From contig JANXWV010000133.1 of NCBI GenBank assembly GCA_025350965.1, positions 1 to 62,838 of the forward strand: DNA of 62,838 bases. The letters run 5' to 3'. This DNA is from Rhizobacter sp. GTDB taxonomy: Bacteria; Pseudomonadota; Gammaproteobacteria; Burkholderiales; Burkholderiaceae_C. How positions within the stretch are numbered: position 1 is the first letter of the stretch; each line of letters starts with the position of its first letter. The translations under genes and the position numbers were made by a program. This document shows positions 16,193 to 24,655 of the stretch, one piece after another. The notes beneath the pieces are model-generated. The model was not told the DNA's origin. It ran no database searches and saw only the letters and a list, made by a program, of their open reading frames with translations.

Positions 16193-16999
16193 TCAGGGCA
16201 CGTCGCGGGCCGGCCAGTGCAGGTGGTGCAGGTCGGTGATGCCTTGCACCCAGCTGTGCACCAGAGAGTCGAGGATGGCCTGGCCCTGCTCGCTTGTCGC
16301 GGGGTGCGGGTCGCCGATCACGCCGCTCGGGCCGAAGTCGCGCGCCGTCCATGCGGCGCTCGGGCGGCCGTCGCCCGACAGCGATTTCGGGAACTCGGGC
16401 GGGTAGCTGGCGACCGCATGTTGCATGTGCACGGTGTCGGGCGCGAGTGCCATCAGGATCGCCGTCTCGGCGTGGCCGGCGTGCATCGACAGGCGCCGTT
16501 CACGGTCGGTCATGAAGCTCGAAGCCACGTTCGGCACGCGCCACACGAAGTGCGGCAGCACGGTGAAATCGGCATGCCGAATGCGCAGCTCGCGCGCGGC
16601 CATCTCCATGACCTGCGGCTGCCCGCCGTGCGCGTTGACGATGAGCCATTTGCGGAAGCCCGCGCGGTAGACCGATTCGCCCAGTGCCACCATCGTGTTC
16701 AGCAACGTCACGCCGTCGACCAGCATCGTGCCGGGGAAGTGGATGTGCTCGTCCGACTTGCCGTAGACGACAGGGTGCATGCCGAATGCCGGCACGCTGG
16801 CGGGCAGCGCGGCCAGCGCATGGCCCATGACGCCGGCAGTGATGATGCTGTCGACCGCGCACGGCAGGTGAGGGCCGTGTTGCTCGATCGCGCCGACCGG
16901 CAGCACGATCACGGTGTTCGCCTTGTCCGGCAGCGCCTCGACCTCGGTCCACGCGAGGTAGGGCAGGAAGCGGTGCGGTGGTGTGTAGCCGTGCAGCAT
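16193..16999 (-). CDS. Creatininase-family amidohydrolase
   Basis: A 268-aa metal-dependent hydrolase. Metal-binding motifs are visible: Glu39-x-His41 (IEQHGPHLP), Asp50 (CAVDS), the NAHGGQ motif near residue 133 and the HAGHAETAILM segment near residue 185. The family includes creatinine amidohydrolase and the formamidopyrimidine deformylase ArfB, all opening or trimming cyclic or formyl amides. In this block it could open a ring or remove a formyl group. It lies 18 bp downstream of the RidA gene. The exact substrate is unknown. Confidence 0.9.
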   Translation of the reverse strand: MLHGYTPPHRFLPYLAWTEVEALPDKANTVIVLPVGAIEQHGPHLPCAVDSIITAGVMGHALAALPASVPAFGMHPVVYGKSDEHIHFPGTMLVDGVTLLNTMVALGESVYRAGFRKWLIVNAHGGQPQVMEMAARELRIRHADFTVLPHFVWRVPNVASSFMTDRERRLSMHAGHAETAILMALAPDTVHMQHAVASYPPEFPKSLSGDGRPSAAWTARDFGPSGVIGDPHPATSEQGQAILDSLVHSWVQGITDLHHLHWPARDVP

Positions 17000-17017
17000 G
17001 GGGCGCTCCGGGGTGGG

Positions 17018-17506
17018 TCAGCGTGACGGGGTGTTGAGCGGCAAGTAAGCCGTGGCCTCGACCTCGATCAGGATGTCGGGCGTGGGCAGCATGCCCGACA
17101 CCTCGACCACGGTGGACGTGGGCGGCTGGTGCGGGAAGAACAGCTTGCGCACACGGTTGTAGTACGGGAAATGGTCGAGGTTTTTGAAGTACTGCACGAG
17201 CTTGATCACGTCGTGCATCTCGCCGCCGGCCGCTTCCATCGTGGCGCGGATGCTGTTCAGCACGTACCAACTCTGCGCCAGGATCGGGCCTTCGCGCAGG
17301 TCGGTCGAGAACTCGCCGCTGCGGCCCAGCAGCGCCTGCGCCTCGAGCGGGACGTCGTCGAAGCCGCGCACGATCAGCTTTGCGGCCGGGTTCACGGCGA
17401 TCACACCGGACAGGAAGACGAAGTCGCCCGCGCGACGCCAGGCGGCGTAGCGCGCCAGGGGTTGCGCGGTGCTGTCTTTGGGTGTGTCGTTCAGTGATTC
17501 GTTCAT
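17018..17506 (-). CDS. RidA/YjgF/UK114 family protein lacking the usual arginine
   Basis: A 162-aa member of the RidA family with an N-terminal extension of about 15 residues. FVFLSGVIAVNP, SIRATMEAAGGEMHDVIKLVQYF and IEVEATAYLP match the family core. The arginine that canonical RidA uses to bind the substrate carboxylate (R in the pARSxVxV context) is replaced here: the aligned region reads PPTSTVVEV. It therefore probably does not hydrolyse 2-aminoacrylate-type imines and may belong to a Rid subfamily used in specialised catabolism, as RutC is in the pyrimidine pathway. It sits between the reductase and creatininase genes. Confidence 0.87.
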   Translation of the reverse strand: MNESLNDTPKDSTAQPLARYAAWRRAGDFVFLSGVIAVNPAAKLIVRGFDDVPLEAQALLGRSGEFSTDLREGPILAQSWYVLNSIRATMEAAGGEMHDVIKLVQYFKNLDHFPYYNRVRKLFFPHQPPTSTVVEVSGMLPTPDILIEVEATAYLPLNTPSR

Positions 17507-17528
17507 GGGCGGGTCGTGGGTGTGGGCG

Positions 17529-18128
17529 TCACTTCGGCAGTGCGCGCAAGGTGCGCTGCACGCGTTCCAGGAAGGCAGTGCGGTCGTTGGCGGTGGCGTA
17601 GTTCATCGAATGCAGCTGCAGCCACTGCGTCTTGCAGATGCGCGCATACAGGGGCCGCAGGCCGCGCATGAAGAAGCTGCGGCCGGGGTCGCGAATCACG
17701 CGCAGCCACCACCACGGCGCGCCCGAGGCGGTGATGCCGCAGAACCAGCGGATGTTGTCGAGCCGGCCCACGATGGGCCGGTGGCGGCTGCCACCCAGGC
17801 CGAAGCTCACGCCGGGCAGCCACACGCGGTCGAACCAGCCTTTCAGCATGGCGGGCGGGCCGTAGTTCCAGGTCGGGTAGACCACGAGCCAGCCTTCGGC
17901 CCAGCGCAGCGCATCGACATGCGCCTGCAGCGGGGCGATGTTCTTCGCGGTGTCGGGCAGGTAGGTGGCGAGATCCTCGCGCGCCAGCACCGGGTCGAAG
18001 CCTTCGGCGTAGAGGTCGATCTCACGCAGCTCGTGGCCGGCGTCGATCAACGCCGCGCGCGCCGTGCTGCGCAGGGCGCCGCAGAAGCTGTTCGGGTTGG
18101 GGTGGCAGTAGACCATCAGCAGCCTCAT
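17529..18128 (-). CDS. NAD(P)H dehydrogenase (quinone)-type flavodoxin-fold reductase
   Basis: A 199-aa cytoplasmic flavoprotein of the NQO1/KefF (Flavodoxin_2) family. It begins MRLLMVYCHPNPNSFCGAL, the FMN/FAD phosphate-binding loop. VVYPTWNYGPPAMLKGWFDRVWLPGVSF is the family's central signature, and ITASGAPWWW follows. It uses NAD(P)H to reduce quinones, azo or nitro compounds by two electrons. Here it might supply reducing power to the oxygenases or reduce a pathway intermediate. The ATG at 18128 lies 7 bp downstream of the amidohydrolase stop; upstream in-frame ATGs fall inside that gene. Confidence 0.85.
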   Translation of the reverse strand: MRLLMVYCHPNPNSFCGALRSTARAALIDAGHELREIDLYAEGFDPVLAREDLATYLPDTAKNIAPLQAHVDALRWAEGWLVVYPTWNYGPPAMLKGWFDRVWLPGVSFGLGGSRHRPIVGRLDNIRWFCGITASGAPWWWLRVIRDPGRSFFMRGLRPLYARICKTQWLQLHSMNYATANDRTAFLERVQRTLRALPK

Positions 18129-18135
18129 GAGACCC

Positions 18136-19425
18136 TCACCACGCGGCTCCGGACGCGGGGGGCCACATGCCCGCGACCTTTCGGCCGGCCCGCAGCACCA
18201 CGCGCTCGCGCGCATCGGAAGGCCAGGCCTGCGCGCTTTCGTGGCTGCCGGGGAAGACCACCAGATCGGCCGGCATGCCGACGAGGCTGGTGATGCGCTC
18301 GCCGGCTCCCAGCGCATCAACGTTGCACACGAGGGCGCTGCCGGCATCGAACGCCGGCCGCACGTGCGCTGCCATCACCGCGAGTTCGAGCGCGGCCACG
18401 GGGTCGTGGCGGCCAACGGGGTTGAACGCGTCTTGCACGTTGTCGCTGCCGAATGCCACGGCAATGCCGCGCGCCAGTGCTTCGTGCACGAGCGTGATGC
18501 CGCGCAGGCGCGGCGTACGGCCGATGGTGGCGTCCTGCAGCAGCAGGTTGGTGCTCGGCAAGCTGATCAGGCTCACACCGGCGCGGGCCACGGCGTCGAG
18601 GGTGGTGAGTGCGGTGTGCTCGTCCTGCACGGCCAGTGCGCAGGCATGGCTACAGGCCACGCGGCCCGCCAGGCCGAACTCGCCCGCGAGCCGCGCGGTG
18701 CTGGCCACGCCGTGTGCGTGGGGCGCGAGTTCTTCGTCGGCATGCAGGTCGACGCGCAGGCCGTGCCGCGCGGCTGCTGCCATCAGGTGGCGCAGTGCCG
18801 CTTCGCTGTGGTTCGTGGTGTGCACGAAGCCGCCGAGCACGCCGCCCGGTGTGGCAGCCACGGCGGCGGCAATGCGTTCGGCCAGCGCGGCTTCTTCGAA
18901 CAGGCCGAGCGGGCTGATGTTCACGCACTCCAGGTCGACGCGGCCCAGCCATTCGGCGCGCAATTCGCGGTACACGGCCCATGCCAGCGGCGCCTCGGGC
19001 TGGAACCAGCTCACGTGCGTGCGCAGCAAGCGCACGCCGGCCGCAAGCGAATCGTGCAGCGCGCGTTCGGCGCGGCTGCGCAGGTCGGCAGCCGACCAGT
19101 GCCGCTCATCGCCATGGCCGGCTTCGATGGCCGCCAGCAGGCCCGGCCCGAGCGGTGGCGAGCGGTGCACGGTGTAGGCCTTGTCGAGGTGCGCATGGGG
19201 CTCGACCAGCGCCGGCAACATCGGGGCGCCCTGCAGGTGCCAGGCGTTCGCCTGGGCAGGCACGCTGGCATCGTGTGCCGTGATGCGCTCGATGCGGCCA
19301 GCGGCCAGCCACACGTCAACGAGCCCGACCGCATGTGCCGAGCACCAAGCGGGCAACCGTGCCGCGCGCAGAACCTGCGGCGCAGCCAGAGAAGCAACCA
19401 ACGAATCGTCAGACGAATGTGTCAT
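18136..19425 (-). CDS. Amidohydrolase, cytosine-deaminase-like
   Basis: A 429-aa metal-dependent amidohydrolase of the CodA/cytosine deaminase branch. The first metal motif His77-x-His79 (EPHAHLDKAYT) is typical of that branch, as are LRTHVSW near residue 135, LHADEE near residue 225 and FGSDNVQDAF with the catalytic Asp near residue 345. CodA-like enzymes remove exocyclic amino groups or open rings of pyrimidines, isoguanine and triazines. This is the first gene of the leftward block, and with the two small deaminases it gives the block three potential deaminating enzymes. Its N-terminal 30 residues are divergent. Confidence 0.88.
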   Translation of the reverse strand: MTHSSDDSLVASLAAPQVLRAARLPAWCSAHAVGLVDVWLAAGRIERITAHDASVPAQANAWHLQGAPMLPALVEPHAHLDKAYTVHRSPPLGPGLLAAIEAGHGDERHWSAADLRSRAERALHDSLAAGVRLLRTHVSWFQPEAPLAWAVYRELRAEWLGRVDLECVNISPLGLFEEAALAERIAAAVAATPGGVLGGFVHTTNHSEAALRHLMAAAARHGLRVDLHADEELAPHAHGVASTARLAGEFGLAGRVACSHACALAVQDEHTALTTLDAVARAGVSLISLPSTNLLLQDATIGRTPRLRGITLVHEALARGIAVAFGSDNVQDAFNPVGRHDPVAALELAVMAAHVRPAFDAGSALVCNVDALGAGERITSLVGMPADLVVFPGSHESAQAWPSDARERVVLRAGRKVAGMWPPASGAAW

Positions 19426-19518
19426 GGAGCGTGCCCGAAGGGCGCAGTGTCGCGCAGATCAGCGCACCGCCCTCGGCGGTTTGCTGCAATCCCTCGGAGC
19501 AATTTCCTGCGCTTCGCA

Positions 19519-19552
19519 TCACCCCGCATGGCCGGGCGGCCGTGCGGGGTGA
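19519..19552. terminator. Strong hairpin in the 19426-19631 gap
   Basis: The arms 19519-19528 and 19543-19552 are perfect 10-bp complements (CACCCCGC core). They are extended inward by a T-G pair and four further G-C pairs around a GGGC loop. It lies downstream of the leftward PEP-CTERM gene and upstream of the amidohydrolase. There is no T-run, so it may be a Rho-assisted terminator or an RNA-processing element. Nothing else was seen in this 206-bp gap. Confidence 0.45.
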
Positions 19553-19631
19553 GCCGATGCGCTGAACGCTTCTACCCCGCAGGGCATTGATGCAGTTTGC
19601 GTGCCAATGAGTGCAAACCCGGGTCGGCGCG

Positions 19632-20723
19632 CTACCGCTCTCCGGTCGGTTGCGCTGACCGCCGGCGCCAGCCGATCACACCGGCGATGCCCACCAGCAT
19701 CAGCGCACAGACCGACGGCTCGGGCACCGGTGTCGGCACATACGCAATACCGATGGGGCGGCTCAAATGCGTGCTGTCGCTCAGCAGCAGCGTGCAGCTG
19801 CCGGTGGCCACCGCGCAGGCCGCGACACCATTCGCTTCGACACCCTTCGCGCCTTCGTTGAACACCGGCGCATACAGCGTGCCGTCGGGTGCGAACACGA
19901 GGTTGCCGATGGTCGTGGCAATGCTGCCGCCGAACAGTGCACCGGTGTCGATGGTCTGCACCAATGCGCCGGTCAGCGTGTCGTAGCTGCGAATGCCGCC
20001 CGCGTAATCGGTGGTGTAGAGCAGGCCGTCGGGCCCGACCACCGCGCCCAGCAAGCTCACGTATCCGTTGCCCCCGGCCGTGGGGCTGGGCGTGGCCACC
20101 AGGCTGCCGGCGCCGGTGGTCACGTTGTAGCTGAGTAGCGTGCTGTCGAACTGGTAGCTGATGCCACCCATGCCATCGGCCACGCTGCCTTGGGTGGTCA
20201 CGTAGAGCATGCCGTTCGGCGCGAACACCAGGTCGTTCGGCCCGTTCAGCAAGCCGGCCGAGCTGCCGTTGCCCTGTGCGAACACATCGATGAACGCACC
20301 GGTGCTGCCGTTGTAGCGCAGGATCTGGTCGCTGCGAAAACTCGCCACATAGAGGTTGCCATCGGGCCCGAACGCATTGCCGTAGGGGCGCTTCAAACCG
20401 CTGCCGGTGGAGAAGGTGTCGATGAACGCGCCGCTGCTGCTGTAGCGCAGGATGCTGCCGGTCGTGTTGCCGCCGCTGCTCACGTACACCTTGCCATCGG
20501 GCCCGAGTGTCACGTCGTCGGGGTCGGTCAGGCCACCGCTGCCGGCGGTGATGAAGTCACCGAGGTACGCACCGGTCTTGTCGTCGATCATCACCACGTT
20601 GTCGCCGCGCGTGTTGCTCACCAGCAAGGCGGCTTGTGCACCGAGTGCGGGCAACAACGCGATAACGCCTGCGAGCGACATGCGCCATGCGAGGCGGGTT
20701 GCAGTCTGTTTGGCTCCGTTCAT
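19632..20723 (-). CDS. PEP-CTERM beta-propeller (NHL/SMP-30-like) secreted protein
   Basis: A 363-aa exported protein. A signal peptide (residues 1-32, ending GAQA) is followed by about five propeller-blade repeats of the type DPDDVTLGPDGKVYVSS / RPYGNAFGPDGNLYVAS / VFAPDGTLYAPV. The C-terminus is a PEP-CTERM sorting signal: VPEPS, a hydrophobic span of about 16 residues, then WRRRS. Exosortase (EpsH) would cut this tail; no exosortase is encoded in the window. The ATG at 20723 has a GGAG site; an upstream in-frame ATG at 20804 lacks a signal peptide at its N-terminus. The ligand or enzymatic role is unknown. Confidence 0.88.
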   Translation of the reverse strand: MNGAKQTATRLAWRMSLAGVIALLPALGAQAALLVSNTRGDNVVMIDDKTGAYLGDFITAGSGGLTDPDDVTLGPDGKVYVSSGGNTTGSILRYSSSGAFIDTFSTGSGLKRPYGNAFGPDGNLYVASFRSDQILRYNGSTGAFIDVFAQGNGSSAGLLNGPNDLVFAPNGMLYVTTQGSVADGMGGISYQFDSTLLSYNVTTGAGSLVATPSPTAGGNGYVSLLGAVVGPDGLLYTTDYAGGIRSYDTLTGALVQTIDTGALFGGSIATTIGNLVFAPDGTLYAPVFNEGAKGVEANGVAACAVATGSCTLLLSDSTHLSRPIGIAYVPTPVPEPSVCALMLVGIAGVIGWRRRSAQPTGER

Positions 20724-20852
20724 GAGGGTGCTCCGAACCGGCATGCGCCGGGCCCGTGTCTGGCGGCGGTATGGCTTCCAGATTGGGCGCGAGGGTGTCA
20801 GCAAAATGCGTACCTTGTTGGTCCGTGTTGCTCGTGCTGCTCGGGTGGAGCG

Positions 20853-21087
20853 GCTCGCGGCGGGCGGTGCCCGGCGGGGGCTCCGGGCGGGGCGGTCGGC
20901 TGCGCCGACTTCACTGCGCTGCTCGGCTCGAGGTCGCGCCGTCTAACTCCCTGCGTGTCCTGCGGCCACTCCGGTCAAACAGTAGCCGGCGAGTCAGACG
21001 TTGATGCGCACTGCGCGCGCCGACCTCGATCCTGCGCTGCTCGTCGCCCCTTGACGTCGCCCCCGCCGGGCACCGCCCGCCGCGAGC
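20853..21087. repeat. 29-bp perfect inverted repeat enclosing a 177-bp GC-rich spacer
   Basis: The arms 20853-20881 and 21059-21087 are exact reverse complements over 29 bases by eye. The spacer carries further short self-complementary stretches. The element fills most of the 431-bp gap between the PEP-CTERM and asparaginase genes and has no credible ORF. It resembles palindromic intergenic repeats (REP/MITE-like) of Burkholderiales. No transposase or clear target-site duplication was recognised. The rest of the gap holds the PEP-CTERM gene's presumed promoter. Confidence 0.75.
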
Positions 21088-21154
21088 AAACAACGGGGTT
21101 TGCTGTTCAACGGAAGGGCACAACGTTTGCAGCGGCACGGACGCCAGCCGAACG

Positions 21155-22195
21155 CTATGCGCTGCGATTCCGCAACGTAGACGAAGCCACCAGTCTCCCC
21201 ACCTCCACCCCGTTCCAGTTCGACAAGCGGACCTCGCTCAACCCGCGCATGAACGTCGCCTCGCCGTCGTCCAGCGGCACCAGAGCTTCGATCACGGCGG
21301 CCATCACCACCTCGGCGGCTCGCGCGTTGTTGCCGTCGTCGATCTTGATCGCGACGCCCAAGCCTTGCTCGGGCAATGCAGCGCAGAACACGCCTTCGGC
21401 GCCGACCTTGCAGAACACGCGTTCGCCGAGCCGTTCCATCACGCGGGTGTCGAATCGGCCGGTACCGGCCACCATGAACGGCGCCTTTGCGACTGCGGCG
21501 CGCAGGCGCTTGGCGGCACGTGCGTGACCGGCGCTCAGGCCGATGCCAGAGCCGACGCGGGCGAAGGCGTGGGCGAGGTGGCGCAGCGGGATGGCGAAGG
21601 TGGGGATCGAGCAGCCGTCGACGCCACGTGGTGCAACGCTCAGGTCGTAGCCGGTCGCGGCCTGCAACGCCGCAGTCACCTCGCGCATCACTGGGTGGTC
21701 GGGTGTCACGTAACCCACCGTGAAGCGCTGCAGGTCGGGCTTGCCGTGGCCGTGCATTGCGCATGCAAGACACAGAAAGCCCGCGTGCTTGCCCGAGCAG
21801 TTGTTATTCAACGCCGTGGGCTCGCGGCCTTCGCGCGCCAACGCATGCGCGGCCGTGTCGAGGTAGGGCCAGTGCGTACCGCATTCGAGCGCGCTCACAT
21901 CGAGCCCGGCCTTCGCGAGCATCGCGGCAGCGGTGCGCGCGTGCAGTGCCTCGCCGTTGTGCGAGGCACAGGCGATGGCGAGTTCTTCGTCGGTCAAGCC
22001 CAGTGAATCGGCCGCGCCGCTGGCCACCAGCGGCAGCGCCTGCAGCACCTTGACGGCCGAGCGCGGGAAGATCGGGCGTTCGATGTCGCCGAGCTGCCAG
22101 CGCACCGCGCCATCGGCATCGAGCACGGCGAGCGCGCCGCAATGGGTGGACTCGACGGCAGCGCCGCGCAAAACGTTCACGAGGGTCGGGTTCAT
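21155..22195 (-). CDS. L-asparaginase, Rhizobium etli ReAV type
   Basis: A 346-aa enzyme of the asparaginase II (ReAV/AnsA) family, structurally a serine-beta-lactamase-like fold and unrelated to the E. coli enzymes. The predicted nucleophile pair is Ser46-x-x-Lys49 (FPRSAVK). A second conserved serine lies in CASHNGE (Ser78), and zinc-site cysteine is in NNNCSGKHAG (Cys133), with FCKVGAEGVF near residue 262. It hydrolyses asparagine to aspartate and ammonia in the cytoplasm. There is no signal peptide. It is transcribed leftward, and divergently from the DUF429 gene. Confidence 0.9.
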   Translation of the reverse strand: MNPTLVNVLRGAAVESTHCGALAVLDADGAVRWQLGDIERPIFPRSAVKVLQALPLVASGAADSLGLTDEELAIACASHNGEALHARTAAAMLAKAGLDVSALECGTHWPYLDTAAHALAREGREPTALNNNCSGKHAGFLCLACAMHGHGKPDLQRFTVGYVTPDHPVMREVTAALQAATGYDLSVAPRGVDGCSIPTFAIPLRHLAHAFARVGSGIGLSAGHARAAKRLRAAVAKAPFMVAGTGRFDTRVMERLGERVFCKVGAEGVFCAALPEQGLGVAIKIDDGNNARAAEVVMAAVIEALVPLDDGEATFMRGLSEVRLSNWNGVEVGRLVASSTLRNRSA

Positions 22196-22290
22196 GGGGA
22201 CACTTTAGCGTGTGGCCCCGCGTGCCACGCGAGGCCGTAGAGTCGAGCGCTTTGCGCCGAGTGGCGCCACAGCCGCGGCCGCACTCCCAG

Positions 22291-23115
22291 ATGACCACAC
22301 CTCCCGCCCTGCAACGCCTCGCCGGCGTCGACTTCACCAGCCGCCCCACCAGGCGCAAGCCCATCGCCGTGGCACTCGGGCACGCCCAACACGGCGTGGT
22401 GCGCCTGGAGCGCATCGAGTCGCATGCCGACGACGCGAGCTTCACGCAGTGGCTCATGAGCCCCGGGCCGTGGCTCGCGGTGTTCGACCTGCCGTTCGGA
22501 CTGCCGCGCGAGCTGGTGCTGGCACTCGGCTGGCCGAGCGAGTGGCTGGCGTTGATGCGGCACTACGCAGGCCTGCCGCGCGACGAGATCCGTGCCACCT
22601 TCGCCGCGTTCTGCAACGCGCGGCCAGTGGGCTCGAAGTTCGCGCACCGAGCCACCGACCGGCCTGCGGGCTCGTCGCCGTCGATGAAGTGGGTGAACCC
22701 GCCAGTCGCCTACATGCTGCATGCCGGCGTGCCCTTGCTCATCGATGCCGGCGTGCACCTGCCGGGCCTGCATGCGGGCGACGAGACCCGTGTGGCGCTC
22801 GAAGGCTACCCCGGCCTGCTGGCGCGCGAGCTGCTCGGTGCGCGCTCGTACAAGAGCGATACCAAGGCCAAGCAGACGCCGGAGCGCTTCATTGCGCGCA
22901 AGGACCTGCTCGATGCGCTGGAGCAGGGCCGCACGCGCCTTCATGTGCGCCTGCGCCTGACGCATGCCCAGCGCGACGATCTGGCCGCCGATGCATCCGG
23001 CGACCGGCTCGATGCCGTGCTGTGCCTGATGCAGGCGGCGTGGGCCAGCACGCGGCCGAACCACGGCCTGCCGCTTGACATCGACCCGCTCGAAGGCTGG
23101 ATCGTGACGGCCTGA
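22291..23115 (+). CDS. DUF429 family protein
   Basis: A 274-aa protein of the DUF429 family, predicted RNase H-like fold. It begins with LAGVDFTSRP, where the early aspartate is in the family's first motif, then VFDLPFGLPRE near residue 70 and ALEGYPGLLARELLG near residue 170. DRLDAVLCLMQAAW near the C-terminus holds a second acidic residue. No function is established for the family. The ATG at 22291 was chosen because the 27 residues of an upstream extension are Arg/Pro-rich and overlap the asparaginase promoter. It is divergent from the asparaginase. Confidence 0.82.
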   Translation: MTTPPALQRLAGVDFTSRPTRRKPIAVALGHAQHGVVRLERIESHADDASFTQWLMSPGPWLAVFDLPFGLPRELVLALGWPSEWLALMRHYAGLPRDEIRATFAAFCNARPVGSKFAHRATDRPAGSSPSMKWVNPPVAYMLHAGVPLLIDAGVHLPGLHAGDETRVALEGYPGLLARELLGARSYKSDTKAKQTPERFIARKDLLDALEQGRTRLHVRLRLTHAQRDDLAADASGDRLDAVLCLMQAAWASTRPNHGLPLDIDPLEGWIVTA

Positions 23116-23188
23116 AACGGCGGAGGCTCACCCGGCCGCGAGCCGCGCGACCTCTCACCCCGGCGTGCCCTCTGCTAAGGTGCACGCG

Positions 23189-24655
23189 ATGCACACGCTC
23201 TACATCCTGATGCTGTGCGCGGGCGTGCTGGTGTTCATCAGCCTCTTGGCCGGCGTGCTCTCCACGCGCCTGGGCGTGCCGTTCCTGATCGTCTTCCTCG
23301 GCGCCGGCATGTTCGTGGGCGTGGATGGCCCCATCGGCCTGCCATTCGACAACGTGCAGCTCGCGGCCTGGGTCGGCAATGCCTGCCTCGCGGTGATCCT
23401 TCTGGAAGGCGGCATCAGCACACGCGTGCGTACCTTTCGCGCCGGTTTCAAGCCCGCCCTCGTGCTGGCCACGGTGGGCGTGCTGCTCACGGCTGCCATG
23501 GTCGGTGCGGTGGCGATGGTCGTGATGCATGTGGACTGGCGCGGCGGCCTGCTGCTCGGCGCCATCGTCGGCTCGACCGATGCGGCGGCCGTGTTCACGA
23601 TGCTGCGGCAAACCGGGGTGCGGCTGGCCGAGCGCGTGTCGGCCACGCTCGAACTGGAGTCGGGCCTGAACGACCCGATGGCGGTGTTTCTGGTGCTGGC
23701 CTTGATCGCGAGCGTCAAGTCGAACGCCACTGTTGCCGATCTGGCGTTGCTGTTGCTGCGCCAGGTCGGCTTCGGCGCCGCCATCGGCTGGGCTGGCGCG
23801 TGGGCCGTGGGCGCGTTGCTGCGCCGGCTGCCGCTCGAGGTGGAACACGGCGCGGTGCTCTCGCTCATCATCGTCTCGGCGGGCATGATCCTGTTCGCGC
23901 TCTGCGGCCTGGTCGAGGGCTCGGGCTTTCTGGCGATTTACCTGTTCGGCCTGGGCGTGCGGGCGCGGGCCGAGAGCGCAGCGCACGCCGCGTCGTCGGC
24001 ACTCGACGGCTTCGCCTGGGCCGCTCAGGCCACGATGTTCCTGCTGCTTGGCCTGCTGGTTTCACCGCACGACATGCTGGCCAGCATCGGCCCTACGCTC
24101 GCCGTGGCGGCGGCGCTGATCTTCGTGGCGCGGCCGGTGGCGGTCTGGCTGTGCCTGCTGCCGCTGCGCTTCGCACCTGCGCAGCGTGCGTTCATCGGCT
24201 GGGTGGGGCTGCGTGGGGCCGTGCCCATCGTGCTGGCCTTGTTCCCGTTGATCGAGAAGCTGCCCGACAGCTACCGCTTCTTCAACGTCGCGTTCGCGGT
24301 GGTGCTCGCATCGCTGCTGCTGCAAGGCACCACGCTCGGCTGGGTCGCGCGGCGCCTGGGTGTGGTCTTGCCGCCCGAACAGCCGCCCCCCGACCAGCGC
24401 GCGGTGCAGGGCCGGTTGACCATTGACGCCGACCTGCCGGTGGCCGATGTGTTCGCGTTCTTCCAGTTGCCACTGCCGCCCATCGGCGCGCGCGCCACAT
24501 TGCGCGAGTGGCTGACCGACAACCTCGCGCGCGACCACGCTGAAGGCGACGGCATCGACTGGCATGGCGCGCACTTCCGCGTGAGCCGTCTGCACAACGG
24601 GCGCATCGTCCGCGTCGGGTTGGCGCTGGCGGCGCGCGCGCCCGTCTTGGCGTGA
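23189..24655 (+). CDS. K+/H+ or Na+/H+ antiporter, CPA1 (NhaP2-like)
   Basis: A 488-aa inner-membrane antiporter. About 12 membrane segments cover residues 5-395. The core helix motif [13 protein letters not shown] (with the ND ion-binding pair) is near residue 160, and [13 protein letters not shown] near residue 72. A C-terminal cytoplasmic region of about 80 residues ([18 protein letters not shown] onward) resembles the TrkA-C/CorC-like part of NhaP2. The start at 23189 gives the N-terminus the usual short lead before the first helix. Its stop overlaps the GTG start of the helicase gene, so the two are translationally coupled. Confidence 0.9.
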   Translation: MHTLYILMLCAGVLVFISLLAGVLSTRLGVPFLIVFLGAGMFVGVDGPIGLPFDNVQLAAWVGNACLAVILLEGGISTRVRTFRAGFKPALVLATVGVLLTAAMVGAVAMVVMHVDWRGGLLLGAIVGSTDAAAVFTMLRQTGVRLAERVSATLELESGLNDPMAVFLVLALIASVKSNATVADLALLLLRQVGFGAAIGWAGAWAVGALLRRLPLEVEHGAVLSLIIVSAGMILFALCGLVEGSGFLAIYLFGLGVRARAESAAHAASSALDGFAWAAQATMFLLLGLLVSPHDMLASIGPTLAVAAALIFVARPVAVWLCLLPLRFAPAQRAFIGWVGLRGAVPIVLALFPLIEKLPDSYRFFNVAFAVVLASLLLQGTTLGWVARRLGVVLPPEQPPPDQRAVQGRLTIDADLPVADVFAFFQLPLPPIGARATLREWLTDNLARDHAEGDGIDWHGAHFRVSRLHNGRIVRVGLALAARAPVLA

